64,000 nt of DNA from Virgifigura deserti (GTDB taxonomy: Bacteria; Pseudomonadota; Alphaproteobacteria; Dongiales; Dongiaceae). The stretch spans positions 372,001 to 436,000 of the forward strand of contig QOZR01000003.1 in the NCBI GenBank assembly GCA_003576685.1, given 5' to 3'. This document shows, piece after piece, positions 1 through 10,703 of the stretch. Within the stretch, counting starts at the first letter, position 1; every line of letters starts with the position of its first letter. The position numbers were made by a program, and so were the translations under genes. The notes beneath the pieces were generated by a model that searched no databases, had not been told where the DNA came from, and was given only the letters and a program-made list of their open reading frames with translations.

Positions 1-1176
1 GGGGTGGCGGCGGATCATCCGCTCGGGCAGGCCCAGCTCGCGGCCGAGCGCCCGCACCTCGTCCTTGAACAGCTCGCGGAGCGGCTCGACCAGCTTCAGC
101 TTCATTCGCTCCGGCAGGCCGCCGACATTGTGGTGCGACTTGATGGTGACGCTGGGGCCGCCGGTGAAGGAGACCGACTCGATCACGTCCGGGTAGAGCG
201 TGCCCTGCGCCAGGAAATCGGCGCCGCCGAGCTTCGCCGCCTCCTCGTCGAACACGTCGATAAACAGGCCGCCGATGATCTTGCGCTTCCGCTCCGGGTC
301 GGTCACGCCGGCGAGGCGGCCGAGGAACAGCTCGCGCGCGTCGCGGTGGACCAGCGGGATATTGTAGGAGTCGCGGAAGATCGTCGCGACCTGCTCCGCC
401 TCGCCTTCACGCAGGAGGCCGTGATCGACGAAGATGCAAGTGAGCTGGTCGCCGATCGCCTCATGAATCAGCACCGCGGCGACCGAGGAATCGACGCCGC
501 CCGACAGGCCGCAGATCACGCGGCCTTCGCCGACCTGGTGCCGGATCTGCTGGATCGCCTGCTCCTTGAAGGCAGCCATCGTCCAGTCGCCGGCGCAGCC
601 CGCCACCCGATGAACGAAGTTCGCCAGCAGCCGGCCCCCATCGGGCGTATGCACGACTTCGGGATGAAACTGGACGGCGTAGATCCGCCGCTCGTCATCG
701 GCAATCGCGGCGAAGGGCGCGCCGTCGCTGACGCCGACGACCCGGAAACCTTCCGGCAGCCGGACGACGCGGTCGCCATGGCTCATCCAGACCTGCTCGC
801 GGTCGCCCTTTTTCCAGACACCCTCGAACAGCGCGCAATCGTCCGTCACCTCGATGAAGGCGCGGCCGAACTCCTGATGGTCCGAGCCCTCGACCGCGCC
901 GCCGAGCTGGGCGCAGATCGTCTGCTCGCCATAGCAGATGCCGAGGACCGGCACGCCGAGGTCGAAGGCGATCTGCGGGGCGCGCGGCGTGTCGCTGCCG
1001 GTGACCGAGGCCGGGCCGCCCGACAGGATGATCGCCTTCGGCGCGAAATCGGCGATCCGGCCGGGATCGGCGTTGAACGGAAAAATCTCGCAATAGACGC
1101 CGCTCTCGCGCACCCGCCGGGCGATCAGCTGGGTGACCTGGGAGCCGAAATCGAGGATGAGAACGCGGTCGGTCAT
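1..1176 (-). CDS. guaA: GMP synthase (glutamine-hydrolysing), partial
   Basis: GMP synthase converts XMP to GMP in the cytoplasm, using ammonia released from glutamine by its own amidotransferase domain. The visible 392 codons begin [13 protein letters not shown]. The class I amidotransferase triad is present: nucleophile in GICYGEQ (Cys81) and QFHPE (His171, Glu173). The ATP pyrophosphatase loop SGGVDSS lies at about residues 225-231. The frame is still open at base 1, ending in [10 protein letters not shown], so roughly the last 130 residues (the dimerisation domain) lie outside the window. The E. coli protein is about 525 residues. It is on the same strand as guaB but separated from it by the acetyltransferase, methyltransferase and plus-strand genes. 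Identification is secure. Confidence 0.97.
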   Translation of the reverse strand, partial: MTDRVLILDFGSQVTQLIARRVRESGVYCEIFPFNADPGRIADFAPKAIILSGGPASVTGSDTPRAPQIAFDLGVPVLGICYGEQTICAQLGGAVEGSDHQEFGRAFIEVTDDCALFEGVWKKGDREQVWMSHGDRVVRLPEGFRVVGVSDGAPFAAIADDERRIYAVQFHPEVVHTPDGGRLLANFVHRVAGCAGDWTMAAFKEQAIQQIRHQVGEGRVICGLSGGVDSSVAAVLIHEAIGDQLTCIFVDHGLLREGEAEQVATIFRDSYNIPLVHRDARELFLGRLAGVTDPERKRKIIGGLFIDVFDEEAAKLGGADFLAQGTLYPDVIESVSFTGGPSVTIKSHHNVGGLPERMKLKLVEPLRELFKDEVRALGRELGLPERMIRRHP

Positions 1177-1486
1177 GATGGGTGGCGCATAATTGTCAAT
1201 TCGCGAGAACTTCGCAAGCGCTGATCCGAGTCCGGAAGCTGCGTTCAGCGGGCGGGCGGAACACCAAACGGCCGCGCATGTTGCATTCAAAAGGCACTCC
1301 TGCCCCTGGATCGACGCACGCCGTGGGGAGATCAGCAATGAAACAATGGGCCGGGCGTGGCCGCGACTCATGTCGCGGCATGCGCGCCATCCGCCTCGCC
1401 GCCGAGTCGCACCGAAGAGGTCGCGCAGCCAGTGGCGCGCGCGACCGGGCTCTATCGATCCGAGACTTCCCGGAAAAGGCATAGGA
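1177..1486. other. Divergent intergenic region, no gene seen
   Basis: This 310-base stretch separates guaA from the divergent membrane-protein gene. It must hold promoters for one or both, but I see no convincing -35/-10 pair. An 8-base inverted repeat GCCGCGAC-tcat-GTCGCGGC lies at 1360-1379; its role is unknown. Confidence 0.5.
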
Positions 1487-2092
1487 ATGATCCGACTCGA
1501 CCGGCGGGTCTATTCCCGCATCTCCTGGGCCGGCATCGCGCTGCTGGCGGTCGCCCTGATTGTCGTCCTGTTCCTCGGGCGTTACCGGGGCGCCTTGATC
1601 CTCGGCCTATTCCTCGTCGCCAGCATCGGCTTCGTCGCGCTCGAGGATCGCCTGCCGCGTCTCTTCGACCTGCTGTTCGTGGCGGCGGCGCTGCTCAACG
1701 CCGCCGGATGGGTCTGGAATCTGTTCGACCGCGTCCCGGGCTATGACGAGGTCGTGCACGCCTTCTCGATCTTCGCTATTACGCTGTCGTTCAGTTTCCT
1801 GGTCTTCTATTCGGTACGCCTTCAGTTCCACGGTCACGGGCCGCTCTATATTTTGGCCGTCACCAGCTTCGGCATCGCCGTCGGCGCGCTGTGGGAGGTG
1901 ATAGAGTGGCTCTTCGGCGTGATCAGTTCGCTCGACAATACCATCACGGATCTTGTTATGGACAGCCTCGGCGCCGTCGTGGCCGGTTTGGCCGCGGCCT
2001 GGGCACTGGGACGGGAGCGTGCCGGGCAACTCTATGAGAGGGAGCCCCGGCCCGGCTGGCAAGCGGCTGAAGCAAGCCCCCGGGAGCGATAG
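1487..2092 (+). CDS. Small integral membrane protein, DUF2238/YjdF-like
   Basis: A 201-residue inner-membrane protein of unknown function. The ATG at 1487 ([11 protein letters not shown]) is chosen because an AGGA stands just upstream and the hydrophobic body starts right after it; the frame is open further upstream. About five or six hydrophobic segments are visible, beginning with [16 protein letters not shown]. The second half has the pattern YDEVVHAFS, then GALWEVIEW, then [15 protein letters not shown] His after a hydrophobic helix, a WE-I-EW motif and a D-x-x-x-D motif of this kind are typical of DUF2238/YjdF-like proteins. It ends 3 bases before the start of the broken AI-2E gene, so the two were probably co-transcribed. 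The family call is by motif only. Confidence 0.6.
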   Translation: MIRLDRRVYSRISWAGIALLAVALIVVLFLGRYRGALILGLFLVASIGFVALEDRLPRLFDLLFVAAALLNAAGWVWNLFDRVPGYDEVVHAFSIFAITLSFSFLVFYSVRLQFHGHGPLYILAVTSFGIAVGALWEVIEWLFGVISSLDNTITDLVMDSLGAVVAGLAAAWALGRERAGQLYEREPRPGWQAAEASPRER

Positions 2093-2095
2093 CCG

Positions 2096-2571
2096 ATGAG
2101 TTCCCCTGACGCGTCGGCGAGCGGAACGGAGCGCTTCGTGAGGCTCGCTGATCGCGCTGCTGATCATCGCGCTGGCGCTGCTCGCCTGGAAGGTTGCCGA
2201 AGTCTTCCTCCTGGTCTTCGGCAGCCTCCTGCTCGCCATCCTGCTCAATCGCCTGGCCGCGCCGGTGAGCCGCGTCACCGGCCTGTCACACCGCTGGTCC
2301 CTCGCCATCATCCTGCTTGGGCTCCGCCTCGGCGGTCTCGGCGCATGGCTTCTGGGGAGCCAGCTCGCCGGCCAGTTCGCCGATCTCTCGAACCGGCTGC
2401 CGAGCGCCTGGCAGACGCTGAAGGACAGCCTCAAGAGCGCCGGCTGGAGCCTCGGCCCGATCGTCGGCCCCATCCCGGCCGCCATTCCGGCGATCCTTCT
2501 GGGCTTCCGTCGTGCTCGTGATCGTGAAGATGCTCTACCTGCGCGATACCCTTGGCGACCGGAACCTGTAA
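2096..2571 (+). pseudogene. AI-2E/PerM family transporter, degraded
   Basis: Remains of an AI-2E family (PF01594) membrane exporter. The ATG at 2096 opens a short leader (MSSPDASASGTERFV), then the reading frame shifts near 2145. In the new frame the family's first helices are clear: ALLIIALALLAWKVAEVF and FGSLLLAILLNRLAAPV. The text then jumps from the linker DLSNRLPSAWQTLKDSLKS to the late motif VGPIPAAIPAILLGF. A further shift near 2510 leads to the C-terminal tail VKMLYLRDTLGDRNL and a TAA at 2571. Intact members are roughly 350 residues; only about 150 codons remain, in three frames. At least one frameshift and two internal deletions are needed, so the gene is dead. Both ends of the original gene survive. 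Confidence 0.8.
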
Positions 2572-2765
2572 AGGGCTTGGCCCGTCTGGTTCCGACGGCC
2601 GAGCCGAGGCGCCGGCTGTTCGAGGGGACCGTCCATCAGGCCATCGTTGAAGGGGTCGAGATCGGCGATCTCGTGCGGGCCACAGGGCAGTTCGTAACAA
2701 TTGTCCCGACGCGCCTCATGCGGTCCCGATGAGGGAGCCGGCGAAGCGGCGGCGGGTTCCGTGGA

Positions 2766-3344
2766 TCAGCCGTCGCGGCAAGCCGGCGGGAGCACCGACA
2801 GATCGGGCCAGCCATAGGCCGCCTCATGGAGCACCGCGCCCCACAGCGCTTCGTCGCGCTCGCCGGCGCGCAACCCTCCCATCGCCTCGTAGAAGAAGCG
2901 GGACGGATTGCTGGCGAGAACCCAGAGAAAGGCCGACTCGAGCCCGGCCTCGGCGAGGGCGCGGAAGCAGCCGCAGAGAAGGCGCCGGCCGATCCCCTTC
3001 TCCTGCCAGTCGGGAAGGACATACAGCGTATAGACCTCGCCGGCATAGGGCTCTGCCGCCTGCAGGACCGATCGGGGGCGGAGCAGGGTCGAGGCGGCGG
3101 GGCCGCAGCTCGCGAATCCGACGACCCCGGCGCCCGGGACGGCGGCCACCAGGATGGCTTCGCGCGATCCGCGCCGGCCGATCATCTCGCGCCAGACGGC
3201 GGTCTTGTTCTCGGTCGACATCCGCACGACCACCCGGTCGGGCAGGCTGCCGGCATAGGTCGAACGCCAGGTCTCGACATGGACGCGGGCGATGGCGCGG
3301 GCGTCAGTCTGGGAGGCCGGGCGGATCACGAGATCGCCGGTCAT
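2766..3344 (-). CDS. GNAT family N-acetyltransferase
   Basis: A 192-residue cytoplasmic acetyltransferase of the GNAT fold. The N-terminus LVIRPASQTDARAIARVH is the usual first strand and helix. The acetyl-CoA binding region VYTLYVLPDWQEKGIGRRLL (about residues 105-125) carries the Q-x-x-G-x-G/A motif as QEKGIG. FLWVLASNPSRFFYEAMGG is the C-terminal helix with the frequent N-x-x-x-x-F-Y-E-x-x-G signature. The substrate cannot be read from sequence. The start ATG overlaps the stop of the upstream methyltransferase gene by 4 bases (ATGA at 3341-3344), so the two are translationally coupled. Confidence 0.9.
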   Translation of the reverse strand: MTGDLVIRPASQTDARAIARVHVETWRSTYAGSLPDRVVVRMSTENKTAVWREMIGRRGSREAILVAAVPGAGVVGFASCGPAASTLLRPRSVLQAAEPYAGEVYTLYVLPDWQEKGIGRRLLCGCFRALAEAGLESAFLWVLASNPSRFFYEAMGGLRAGERDEALWGAVLHEAAYGWPDLSVLPPACRDG

Positions 3345-4678
3345 GGCGATGCCTCCACCGCCGGCGCGCGTTCGAGCACCGCGACAAAGAACCCGTCGGT
3401 GCCGTTCCGGGCCGGCGTCAGCGCCAGTGTCGGGCCGCCAGCCGGGCAGGCGCCGCCGATCACCTCGGCCCAGACATCGGCGATCGACCGCAGCGCGAAG
3501 TCGGGCCGTTGCGCGGTGAACCAGTCGATCTGCTCTTCATTCTCGGCCGGCAGTAGCGAGCAGGTGACATAGACCAGACGACCGCCCGGACGGACCAGCC
3601 GGCAGGCGCTCTCGATGATCCGTCGCTGCAGGGCCTGGAGCTCGGTCAGGTCCTCCGGACGCAGCCGCCATTTCGCGTCCGGATTGCGGCGCCAGGTGCC
3701 GGCGCCGCTGCAGGGCGCATCGACAAGCACCCGGTCGAAGGAGGCAGCATGGCGCTTGACCCACGGATCGCGCTCGGAGCTGAGGCCGCGACGCTCGACA
3801 TTATGGGCGCCGGCGCGGCGCAGCCGGACAGCGGCGCGGTCGACACGGCCGCGCAGCACGTCGCAGGCGACCACTTGCCCCTTGTTCCGCATCGCCGCCG
3901 CGAGCGCCAGGGTCTTGCCACCGGCTCCGGCGCAGAAATCGACGACCCGCATGCCCGGCCGCGCATCGACGAGGAGCGAGGCGAGCTGCGAGCCCTCGTC
4001 CTGCACCTCGATGAGCCCCTGTTTGAAGCTGTCGAGCGTGGCGAGCGGCGGCCGTCCCTCCTCTACCCGCAGGCCGACGGGCGACAGCAGCGTCGGCACG
4101 GTGGTAACGCCGTCCTGCGCCAGCGCCGCGAGAGCCGACTCGCGCGAGGCCTTCAGCGCGTTCGCGCGCAGGTCGAGCGGCGCCTCGACCATCAGCGCCG
4201 TCATCTCGGTCTCGAGTCGCGGACCGAAGGCCTCGGCGAGCTGCGGCGTCAGCCACTCGGGAAACTCCAGCCGGACCCAGGACGGCTGATCGGGAGAATC
4301 GATGCCGTTTCCGGCGAGGGCATGGGCGAGCTGCCGCTCGGCAGAGTCGAGCGGCGCGGGCCGGAAGCGCCCGCCGTCGAAGGCGTCGCCGACGCGGTCG
4401 GCGGACCAGCCCTCCAGCAGCGTCAAGGCGGCGATCGTCCGGGCACGCTCCGGATCGGGGAATGCCGTCTCCGGCATGGCCCGCCCTATCCACCAATCGA
4501 GAGCGGCACGCCGGCGCAGCACCGCATAGACCCGGTCGATGACGGCGCGCCGGTCGCCACCGCCAATATAGCGCCGCGACCGGAAGAAGGCCGCGGCAGC
4601 ACGATCGGCGGGCGCCGTGCCGCCATGAATCGCCGCCAGAAGCTCGATGGCTGCCTGAAGTCGCGCGCCGGGGGTCAT
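3341..4678 (-). CDS. RsmB/NOP family rRNA (cytosine-5) methyltransferase
   Basis: A 445-residue SAM-dependent RNA m5C methyltransferase of the RsmB (Fmu/Sun)/NOP2 class, expected to modify 16S rRNA. The N-terminal 150 or so residues form a helical NusB-like RNA-binding part. The SAM site is VVDFCAGAGGKTLALAAAM. Both family cysteines are present: motif IV DAPCSGAGTWRRNPD and motif VI YVTCSLLPAENEEQ. It lies between guaB (25 bases upstream on the transcript) and the overlapping acetyltransferase gene, the conserved alphaproteobacterial neighbourhood. I do not assign rsmB formally because several RsmB-like paralogues share these motifs. Confidence 0.92.
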   Translation of the reverse strand: MTPGARLQAAIELLAAIHGGTAPADRAAAAFFRSRRYIGGGDRRAVIDRVYAVLRRRAALDWWIGRAMPETAFPDPERARTIAALTLLEGWSADRVGDAFDGGRFRPAPLDSAERQLAHALAGNGIDSPDQPSWVRLEFPEWLTPQLAEAFGPRLETEMTALMVEAPLDLRANALKASRESALAALAQDGVTTVPTLLSPVGLRVEEGRPPLATLDSFKQGLIEVQDEGSQLASLLVDARPGMRVVDFCAGAGGKTLALAAAMRNKGQVVACDVLRGRVDRAAVRLRRAGAHNVERRGLSSERDPWVKRHAASFDRVLVDAPCSGAGTWRRNPDAKWRLRPEDLTELQALQRRIIESACRLVRPGGRLVYVTCSLLPAENEEQIDWFTAQRPDFALRSIADVWAEVIGGACPAGGPTLALTPARNGTDGFFVAVLERAPAVEASP

Positions 4679-4703
4679 GGAGGATTGGCGGCGGCGACCG
4701 CCG

Positions 4704-6404
<1,701 letters not shown>

Positions 6405-6418
<14 letters not shown>

Positions 6419-7154
6419 CGCCCCGAAACCCTGTGGCGACCACGTAAATCTCGGCCGAGTCGCTGCGGCTGGCCGCCGGCTTCACATGGCGGACCTCGGC
6501 GAAGTCGCGCTTGAGGCTGGTCAGCAGTTCGCGCTCGGCGCCGCCGCGCAGTACTTTGGCGACATAGGCGCCGCCCGGCGTCAGGACTTCCGCCGCGAAG
6601 ACGTAGGCGGCCTCGGCGAGCGCCATGATCCGCAGATGGTCGGTCTGGGAATGACCGGTCGAGGGCGCCGCCATATCGCTCAACACGACGTCGGCCGGTC
6701 CGTCGAGCATCCCTTTCAGCAAGGCCGGCGCATCCTCGGCCAGGAAGTCATGCTGCAGCAGGGTCGCACCCTCGACCGCGTCCATCGGCGAGAGGTCGAT
6801 CGCCACGACGCGGCCCGCCGGGTTCTCAAGCGGCTTCACGCGCTGCACCGCCACCTGCGTCCAGCCGCCGGGGGCGGCGCCGAGATCGACGACTCGCTTG
6901 CCCGGGCCCAGAATGCGGAAACGATCATCGAGCTGGATCAGCTTGAAGGCGGCGCGCGAGCGATAGCCGAGCCGTCGCGCCTCGGCGACATAGGGGTCGT
7001 TGAGCTGCCGCTCGAGCCAGCGGGTCGAGGAGAGCCGGCGCTTGGCCGCGGTCTTCACCCGAACGGTCGCGCCGCGCCCCGACGGCGTGCCGCCCGGGGT
7101 CCTTCCCGGAGGCTTGCCTCTGCCGGAGCCGCGGCCTTTGCCGCGCCGGGTCAC
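6405..7154 (-). CDS. rlmE: 23S rRNA (uridine-2'-O)-methyltransferase RlmE/FtsJ
   Basis: RlmE 2'-O-methylates a uridine in the A-loop of 23S rRNA and helps 50S maturation. The start is taken as the GTG at 7154 ([10 protein letters not shown]), which overlaps the ppx stop as GTGA; this gives 249 residues. An open extension upstream lies inside ppx and is not needed. The K-D-K-E catalytic tetrad is visible: [10 protein letters not shown] (Lys71), [23 protein letters not shown] and [11 protein letters not shown]. The SAM loop is [13 protein letters not shown]. The first 45 or so residues are a basic Gly/Arg/Lys tail typical of alphaproteobacterial forms. The last five residues (GEPPP) are encoded by the repeat that covers the gene end. 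Confidence 0.94.
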
Positions 7155-8170
7155 GGGTGGCGGAATCCGGGGGTACGACGGCGGCGTCCCCTCTCTGCGA
7201 CCATCAGGCCGAGCAGGATGCCCTCGCGCACGCCGCGGTCGGCGACCCGGAGACGACCGACCGGCCAGAGCTGGCAGATCGCCTCGAGAATGGCGCAACC
7301 GGAGACGACGAGATCGGCGCGCTCGCGGCCGACGCAGGGATTCTTCGCGCGCCCGTCGAAATCCATCGCGGCGAGCGCGCGGCTCACCGAGCGGATCGCC
7401 TCGAAATCGAGGAAGCAGCCGTCGATCACCGCGCGGTCATAGCGCGGTAGCCCGATATGGACGCCGGCCAGCGTGGTGACGGTGCCGGAGGTGCCGAGCA
7501 TCTGCACCGCCCCGGCCGCGACATGAGCGGCGATTCCGTTCGCCGCCTCGAAGGGCCGCAGCCGCTCCAGCACGTCCTCGACCATGCTTTCATAGGATCC
7601 GGGCGGCAGCAGCGAGCCGCCATAGCGCTCGGTGAGGGTGACGACGCCGATCGGAATCGACAGCCAGGCCAAGAGCTCCGGCGACCGGCCGGGCTTGAGA
7701 TCGAGCCAGCCAAGCTCGGTGCTGCCGCCACCGATATCGAAGACCAGCGCGCGGGGGTAGCCCCCGTCGAGCAGAGGCGCACAGCCGGTGAAGGCAAGTC
7801 GCGCCTCCTCGCGGGTGGAGATGATCTCGATGTCGATGCCGGTCTCGGCCTTCACCCGCTCGACGAAGCCGTTGCAATTGCCGGCCCGCCGGCAGGCCTC
7901 GGTCGCGACGCTGCGAGCGTGGGTGACGCCGCGCCGGCGGATTTTTCCGGCGCAGATCCGCAAGGCCTCGACGGTGCGCGTCATCGCCTCTTCCGAGAGG
8001 CGGCCGCTGGTCATCAGCCCCTCGCCTAGCCGGACGATTCGCGAGAAGGCATCGATGACGCGGAAACTGTCGCCGTTCGGCCGGGCGATCAGCAGCCGGC
8101 AATTGTTGGTCCCGAGGTCGAGCGCCGCAAATGTATGATTGATCCTGCCACCGCCCCAAACCGGGCGCAT
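7151..8170 (-). CDS. Ppx/GppA family phosphatase (exopolyphosphatase-like)
   Basis: An ASKHA-fold phosphatase that hydrolyses polyphosphate and/or pppGpp. ATP/phosphate loops are clear: [17 protein letters not shown] near the start and [15 protein letters not shown] in the middle; [13 protein letters not shown] and the conserved [15 protein letters not shown] follow. At 339 residues it is the short, single-module form lacking the C-terminal HD-like domain of E. coli Ppx. The ATG at 8170 is chosen because it sits just before the conserved core; the frame stays open upstream to 8284. It heads a co-directional set ppx-rlmE-guaB and overlaps rlmE by 4 bases. Polyphosphatase and guanosine pentaphosphatase activities cannot be separated by sequence alone. 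Confidence 0.9.
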   Translation of the reverse strand: MRPVWGGGRINHTFAALDLGTNNCRLLIARPNGDSFRVIDAFSRIVRLGEGLMTSGRLSEEAMTRTVEALRICAGKIRRRGVTHARSVATEACRRAGNCNGFVERVKAETGIDIEIISTREEARLAFTGCAPLLDGGYPRALVFDIGGGSTELGWLDLKPGRSPELLAWLSIPIGVVTLTERYGGSLLPPGSYESMVEDVLERLRPFEAANGIAAHVAAGAVQMLGTSGTVTTLAGVHIGLPRYDRAVIDGCFLDFEAIRSVSRALAAMDFDGRAKNPCVGRERADLVVSGCAILEAICQLWPVGRLRVADRGVREGILLGLMVAERGRRRRTPGFRHP

Positions 8171-8435
8171 GCCGACCCGATGCGTGGTGACGATAGCGCT
8201 CAACCCTCGACCTCCTATCGGGTACAGGCCCGATGTCCCAAACGCTTCCGCACCGATCCTACATGCAAAGCTCAAACAAAACAATTTTTCGACAAACCCG
8301 ACTTGATACGGCGCGACGGAGACATAGGAGGATTCCTAAAGCGACCGACAAGGGTGGAAAGGGAGTTGAAAGCCGGGGCGCGGATAATTAAAGTCCGCAC
8401 TCCGAACGGTTCTCGCGGCGCTGCGGCCGCCCTGC

Positions 8436-8509
8436 TGGGGGATCGTCTAGCGGTAGGACTACGGACTCTGACTCCGTCAACCCTGGTTCGAATCCAGGTC
8501 CCCCAGCCA
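8436..8509 (+). tRNA. tRNA-Gln (anticodon CTG)
   Basis: The 74-base cloverleaf begins TGGGGGA and ends TCCCCCA-G-CCA, giving a 7-base acceptor stem and an encoded CCA. The anticodon arm is ACGGA-CTCTGAC-TCCGT with CTG at positions 34-36. The T arm GGTTCGAATCC is canonical. The D arm has the short AGCGGTAGGA form seen in glutamine tRNAs. No intact integrase gene is next to it. Confidence 0.95.
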
Positions 8510-8965
8510 ACTTTCCCCTCTAAGTCCTCGATTCTTAAGGCTCCGAGAGGCGCTCAATTCCCTGGTGGGCTTTGTCGTTGGTCCGCCGGGCGGGTTCGCC
8601 ATTCGAGCTTGGGGAGCCTTGCGTATGGCGCTGTCGTCCAACCTCCGCCTCAAGGGCAATCGCTTCCACTCCCGCCGAAAGTTGCGCTCCGCTTGCGCGA
8701 ACGCCTCGGGCGCGCAGAATGGGTGCGTTCGCTCGAGACGCGCGATCACCGCCTCGCCACCGCTGGACGACCTCGCCTGGTCGGACGAAGTTGCGCTGGC
8801 CAAGCACGGGCTCTCGCGTAGCCGCACCCGCCAACGTGACAATCCGCAATGATTAGCGAAGAGGAGCACCTCACCGCTGAAGACGTCCAACCGGACGGCT
8901 TCCCCTGCGACAGGGAAGCCGTCCGGCGGCGCCATCTGCCCGACACTGGCTGGTCGAGCAGCCGA
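8510..8965. other. 456-base region without a credible gene
   Basis: Several open frames cross this stretch on both strands, but none has a family motif or a convincing start, and one runs antisense through the tRNA. The only structure I can support is the hairpin at 8891-8926. It may hold decayed sequence, but nothing is recognisable. Confidence 0.6.
8891..8926 (-). terminator. Strong hairpin behind the PEP-CTERM gene
   Basis: A perfect 14-base stem (CCGGACGGCTTCCC pairing with GGGAAGCCGTCCGG) with an 8-base loop lies 40 bases past the stop of the minus-strand PEP-CTERM gene. There is no long U-run on that strand, so termination is inferred from position and stem strength only. Confidence 0.6.
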
Positions 8966-9532
8966 TTACGCTAACTTGCGGCGGATCAAACCGAGGCCGG
9001 CGAGGCCTGCGCCGATCAGAGCAAGCGTGCCGGGCTCGGGCACGGCGGTAAGGCCGAGCGTCCCGGACACCAGAACCTGCTCGAAGTTCTCGTTGTCGGT
9101 GATGGTGAAGCTATCGAACGCGGAGAAGGTCAGGTCCAGATAATCGCCGAAGACAAAATCGACGACGAAGTCGATTGCGACCAGCTTTCCGTCGAAGAAG
9201 CTCAGCTCGGGAAATCCACTTCCGAACCCGCTATCCTGGTTCGCGACAAATGCCACAGATCCGAACGTCACGTTGAGATCGAACGCCGCGTCGCTGTCGA
9301 TCGATACGAATTCCTCACCGAGGCCCGTGAGAAGCGCGTCATCGTAAGTCACGCTGACATTCACCGGCCCGCCGACGTTGGCGCCGAACGGATTGCCCGA
9401 TTCGGCAAACGTGATCGTGCCGGTGAAGGCTTCGGTGATCGGCACGGCCTCGGCTGGCCGGAGCGTGGCCATATGCAGCGCGGCAATAACCAGCGCAGCG
9501 AGAGCACCTGATTTCGCAAATCTTGTCCACAT
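8966..9532 (-). CDS. PEP-CTERM sorting domain protein
   Basis: A 188-residue exported protein. A Sec signal peptide spans about residues 1-29 (ALAALVIAALHMATLRPAEA). The body is Asp/Phe/Gly rich with beta-strand character and few charged clusters. The C-terminus VPEPGTLALIGAGLAGLGL plus IRRKLA is a textbook PEP-CTERM tripartite signal: V-P-E-P motif, transmembrane helix, basic tail. Such proteins are processed by an exosortase (EpsH/XrtA) and usually join the exopolysaccharide matrix. No exosortase gene is in the window, so it must be encoded elsewhere. An AGAGGAAA Shine-Dalgarno precedes the ATG. It is last on the strand after the type II secretion operon, but a 277-base AT-rich gap suggests its own promoter. 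Confidence 0.9.
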   Translation of the reverse strand: MWTRFAKSGALAALVIAALHMATLRPAEAVPITEAFTGTITFAESGNPFGANVGGPVNVSVTYDDALLTGLGEEFVSIDSDAAFDLNVTFGSVAFVANQDSGFGSGFPELSFFDGKLVAIDFVVDFVFGDYLDLTFSAFDSFTITDNENFEQVLVSGTLGLTAVPEPGTLALIGAGLAGLGLIRRKLA

Positions 9533-9809
9533 AGTAATTTCCTCTCAATTCGGTGGGGCAATTTCCCACGGATGAATTGCAAGAGGTGTGCCATATCGCC
9601 TCCGCCACAAGAAATTAAGCAATATCAGGCAAATAACATATTTGTAATATTACAGATATCGGACATGTAAATTCTTATAACTTCAAAAGAATGGCGCATA
9701 TATACAGAGGCTTTTTAATACTGAACAAATTTCAAAAATATATTGCGGACACTTGTAAAAATTCTCGACACGCGTTTGCACCAACACGTCCGGTCGAACG
9801 CGATAGCAT
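9533..9809. promoter_or_regulatory. AT-rich upstream region of the PEP-CTERM gene
   Basis: Bases 9600-9780 are strikingly AT-rich compared with the flanking GC-rich genes, with many A and T tracts. The region lies between the gspK stop and the PEP-CTERM start, so a promoter on the minus strand is expected. I cannot pick one -10 element with confidence because too many fit. Confidence 0.45.
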
Positions 9810-10703
9810 TCAACGTTCGTTCCATTGGAGAAATCGGTAAGGGCGATCCGGACGCGCGAGCAACTGCACGACGGCGGTGCGGGTGAAGCGCGCGCCCGAT
9901 TGTGTGACCGCCTGCACCCGGATCGCATGGACGGTGCCTCCCGACTGCTTGAGGAACTGTCCAGCCACAGCAGACAATCCGTCCACCGTAGCCCGCGCCG
10001 CATCGGCATCGTCACGATTTGCTACGATCTCGCTCGCGTTCGCGCGATCCAGGCCGGGCAAGGCCCGCAGCACGGCTGCGGGCGCAACGGCCGGGTCGAT
10101 GCCGTCCAAACCGGAATGGACCGTCAGGAACGGTGCGACGGCTTCGTAGAGCTCAGGGCCGACGCCGAACACAGTACGTAACTCGGCGACCAGTCGGAAT
10201 GGTCCGTCTTTCGGGCGGGGCAGACCGGCAGCCTCATAGTCGGCGCGCTCGGCGCCGTCCAGGTGACGCAGGCTGTCGGCATCGCGCCAGTCGGCGACGG
10301 CAGCGGCAATGCGGCGGCTCGATTCCGGACCGGCACCCGCAGCCGACATCAGACCAGCAAGCAGCGCGGGAGAGGCGACGTTCAGGTCCACCTTGCCGGC
10401 CTCGTCCTGAATCGTCACCTGCAGGCGGCTTCCGGCGAACGCGATCTCGTAGGTCGACCCGTTCGGCGTCACACGCCGCTCCTCGGGCGGCTTCAGCAGT
10501 TCTCCGACCGCCCAGTACACGCCGGCACCTGCCGCCGACCGCGCTTCGGAATTGTCCAAGAAGTTCCGCGCCAGTCGCGCCTCGCGCCCCGCACCTGCGC
10601 CGAAGCTGACGGCCAGGACGGACAGCAGCAGCACGCCCCACAACACCGCGACCAAGGCGATTCCGGCATCCGGCGGTGATGGACGGTAGGATTGCAGCCT
10701 CAA
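9810..10703 (-). CDS. gspK: Type II secretion minor pseudopilin GspK
   Basis: GspK is the large minor pseudopilin that caps the tip complex with GspI and GspJ. The protein is 297 residues from a TTG (10701-10703) that overlaps the gspD stop as TTGA. The N-terminal helix AGIALVAVLWGVLLLSVLA follows the family pattern (G-I-A-L), without the usual Glu+5. The domain with two helix-hairpin-helix-like repeats is visible (KVDLNVASPALLAGLMSAAG; LPGLDRANASEIVANRDDAD). Its place is odd: canonical operons put gspK between gspJ and gspL, but here it follows gspD at the end. A longer upstream frame lies inside gspD and is not used. Confidence 0.88.
   Translation of the reverse strand: MRLQSYRPSPPDAGIALVAVLWGVLLLSVLAVSFGAGAGREARLARNFLDNSEARSAAGAGVYWAVGELLKPPEERRVTPNGSTYEIAFAGSRLQVTIQDEAGKVDLNVASPALLAGLMSAAGAGPESSRRIAAAVADWRDADSLRHLDGAERADYEAAGLPRPKDGPFRLVAELRTVFGVGPELYEAVAPFLTVHSGLDGIDPAVAPAAVLRALPGLDRANASEIVANRDDADAARATVDGLSAVAGQFLKQSGGTVHAIRVQAVTQSGARFTRTAVVQLLARPDRPYRFLQWNER

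Noticed and set aside
8477..8935. A 152-codon minus-strand frame ending in GDLDSNQG
   Set aside because: It runs antisense through tRNA-Gln; the LDSNQG ending is a well-known artefact of translating the tRNA T arm and acceptor backwards. No domain is present.
8436..8965. tRNA-Gln as the attachment site of a genomic island
   Set aside because: No integrase gene nearby and no repeat of the tRNA 3' end was found in the window by eye.
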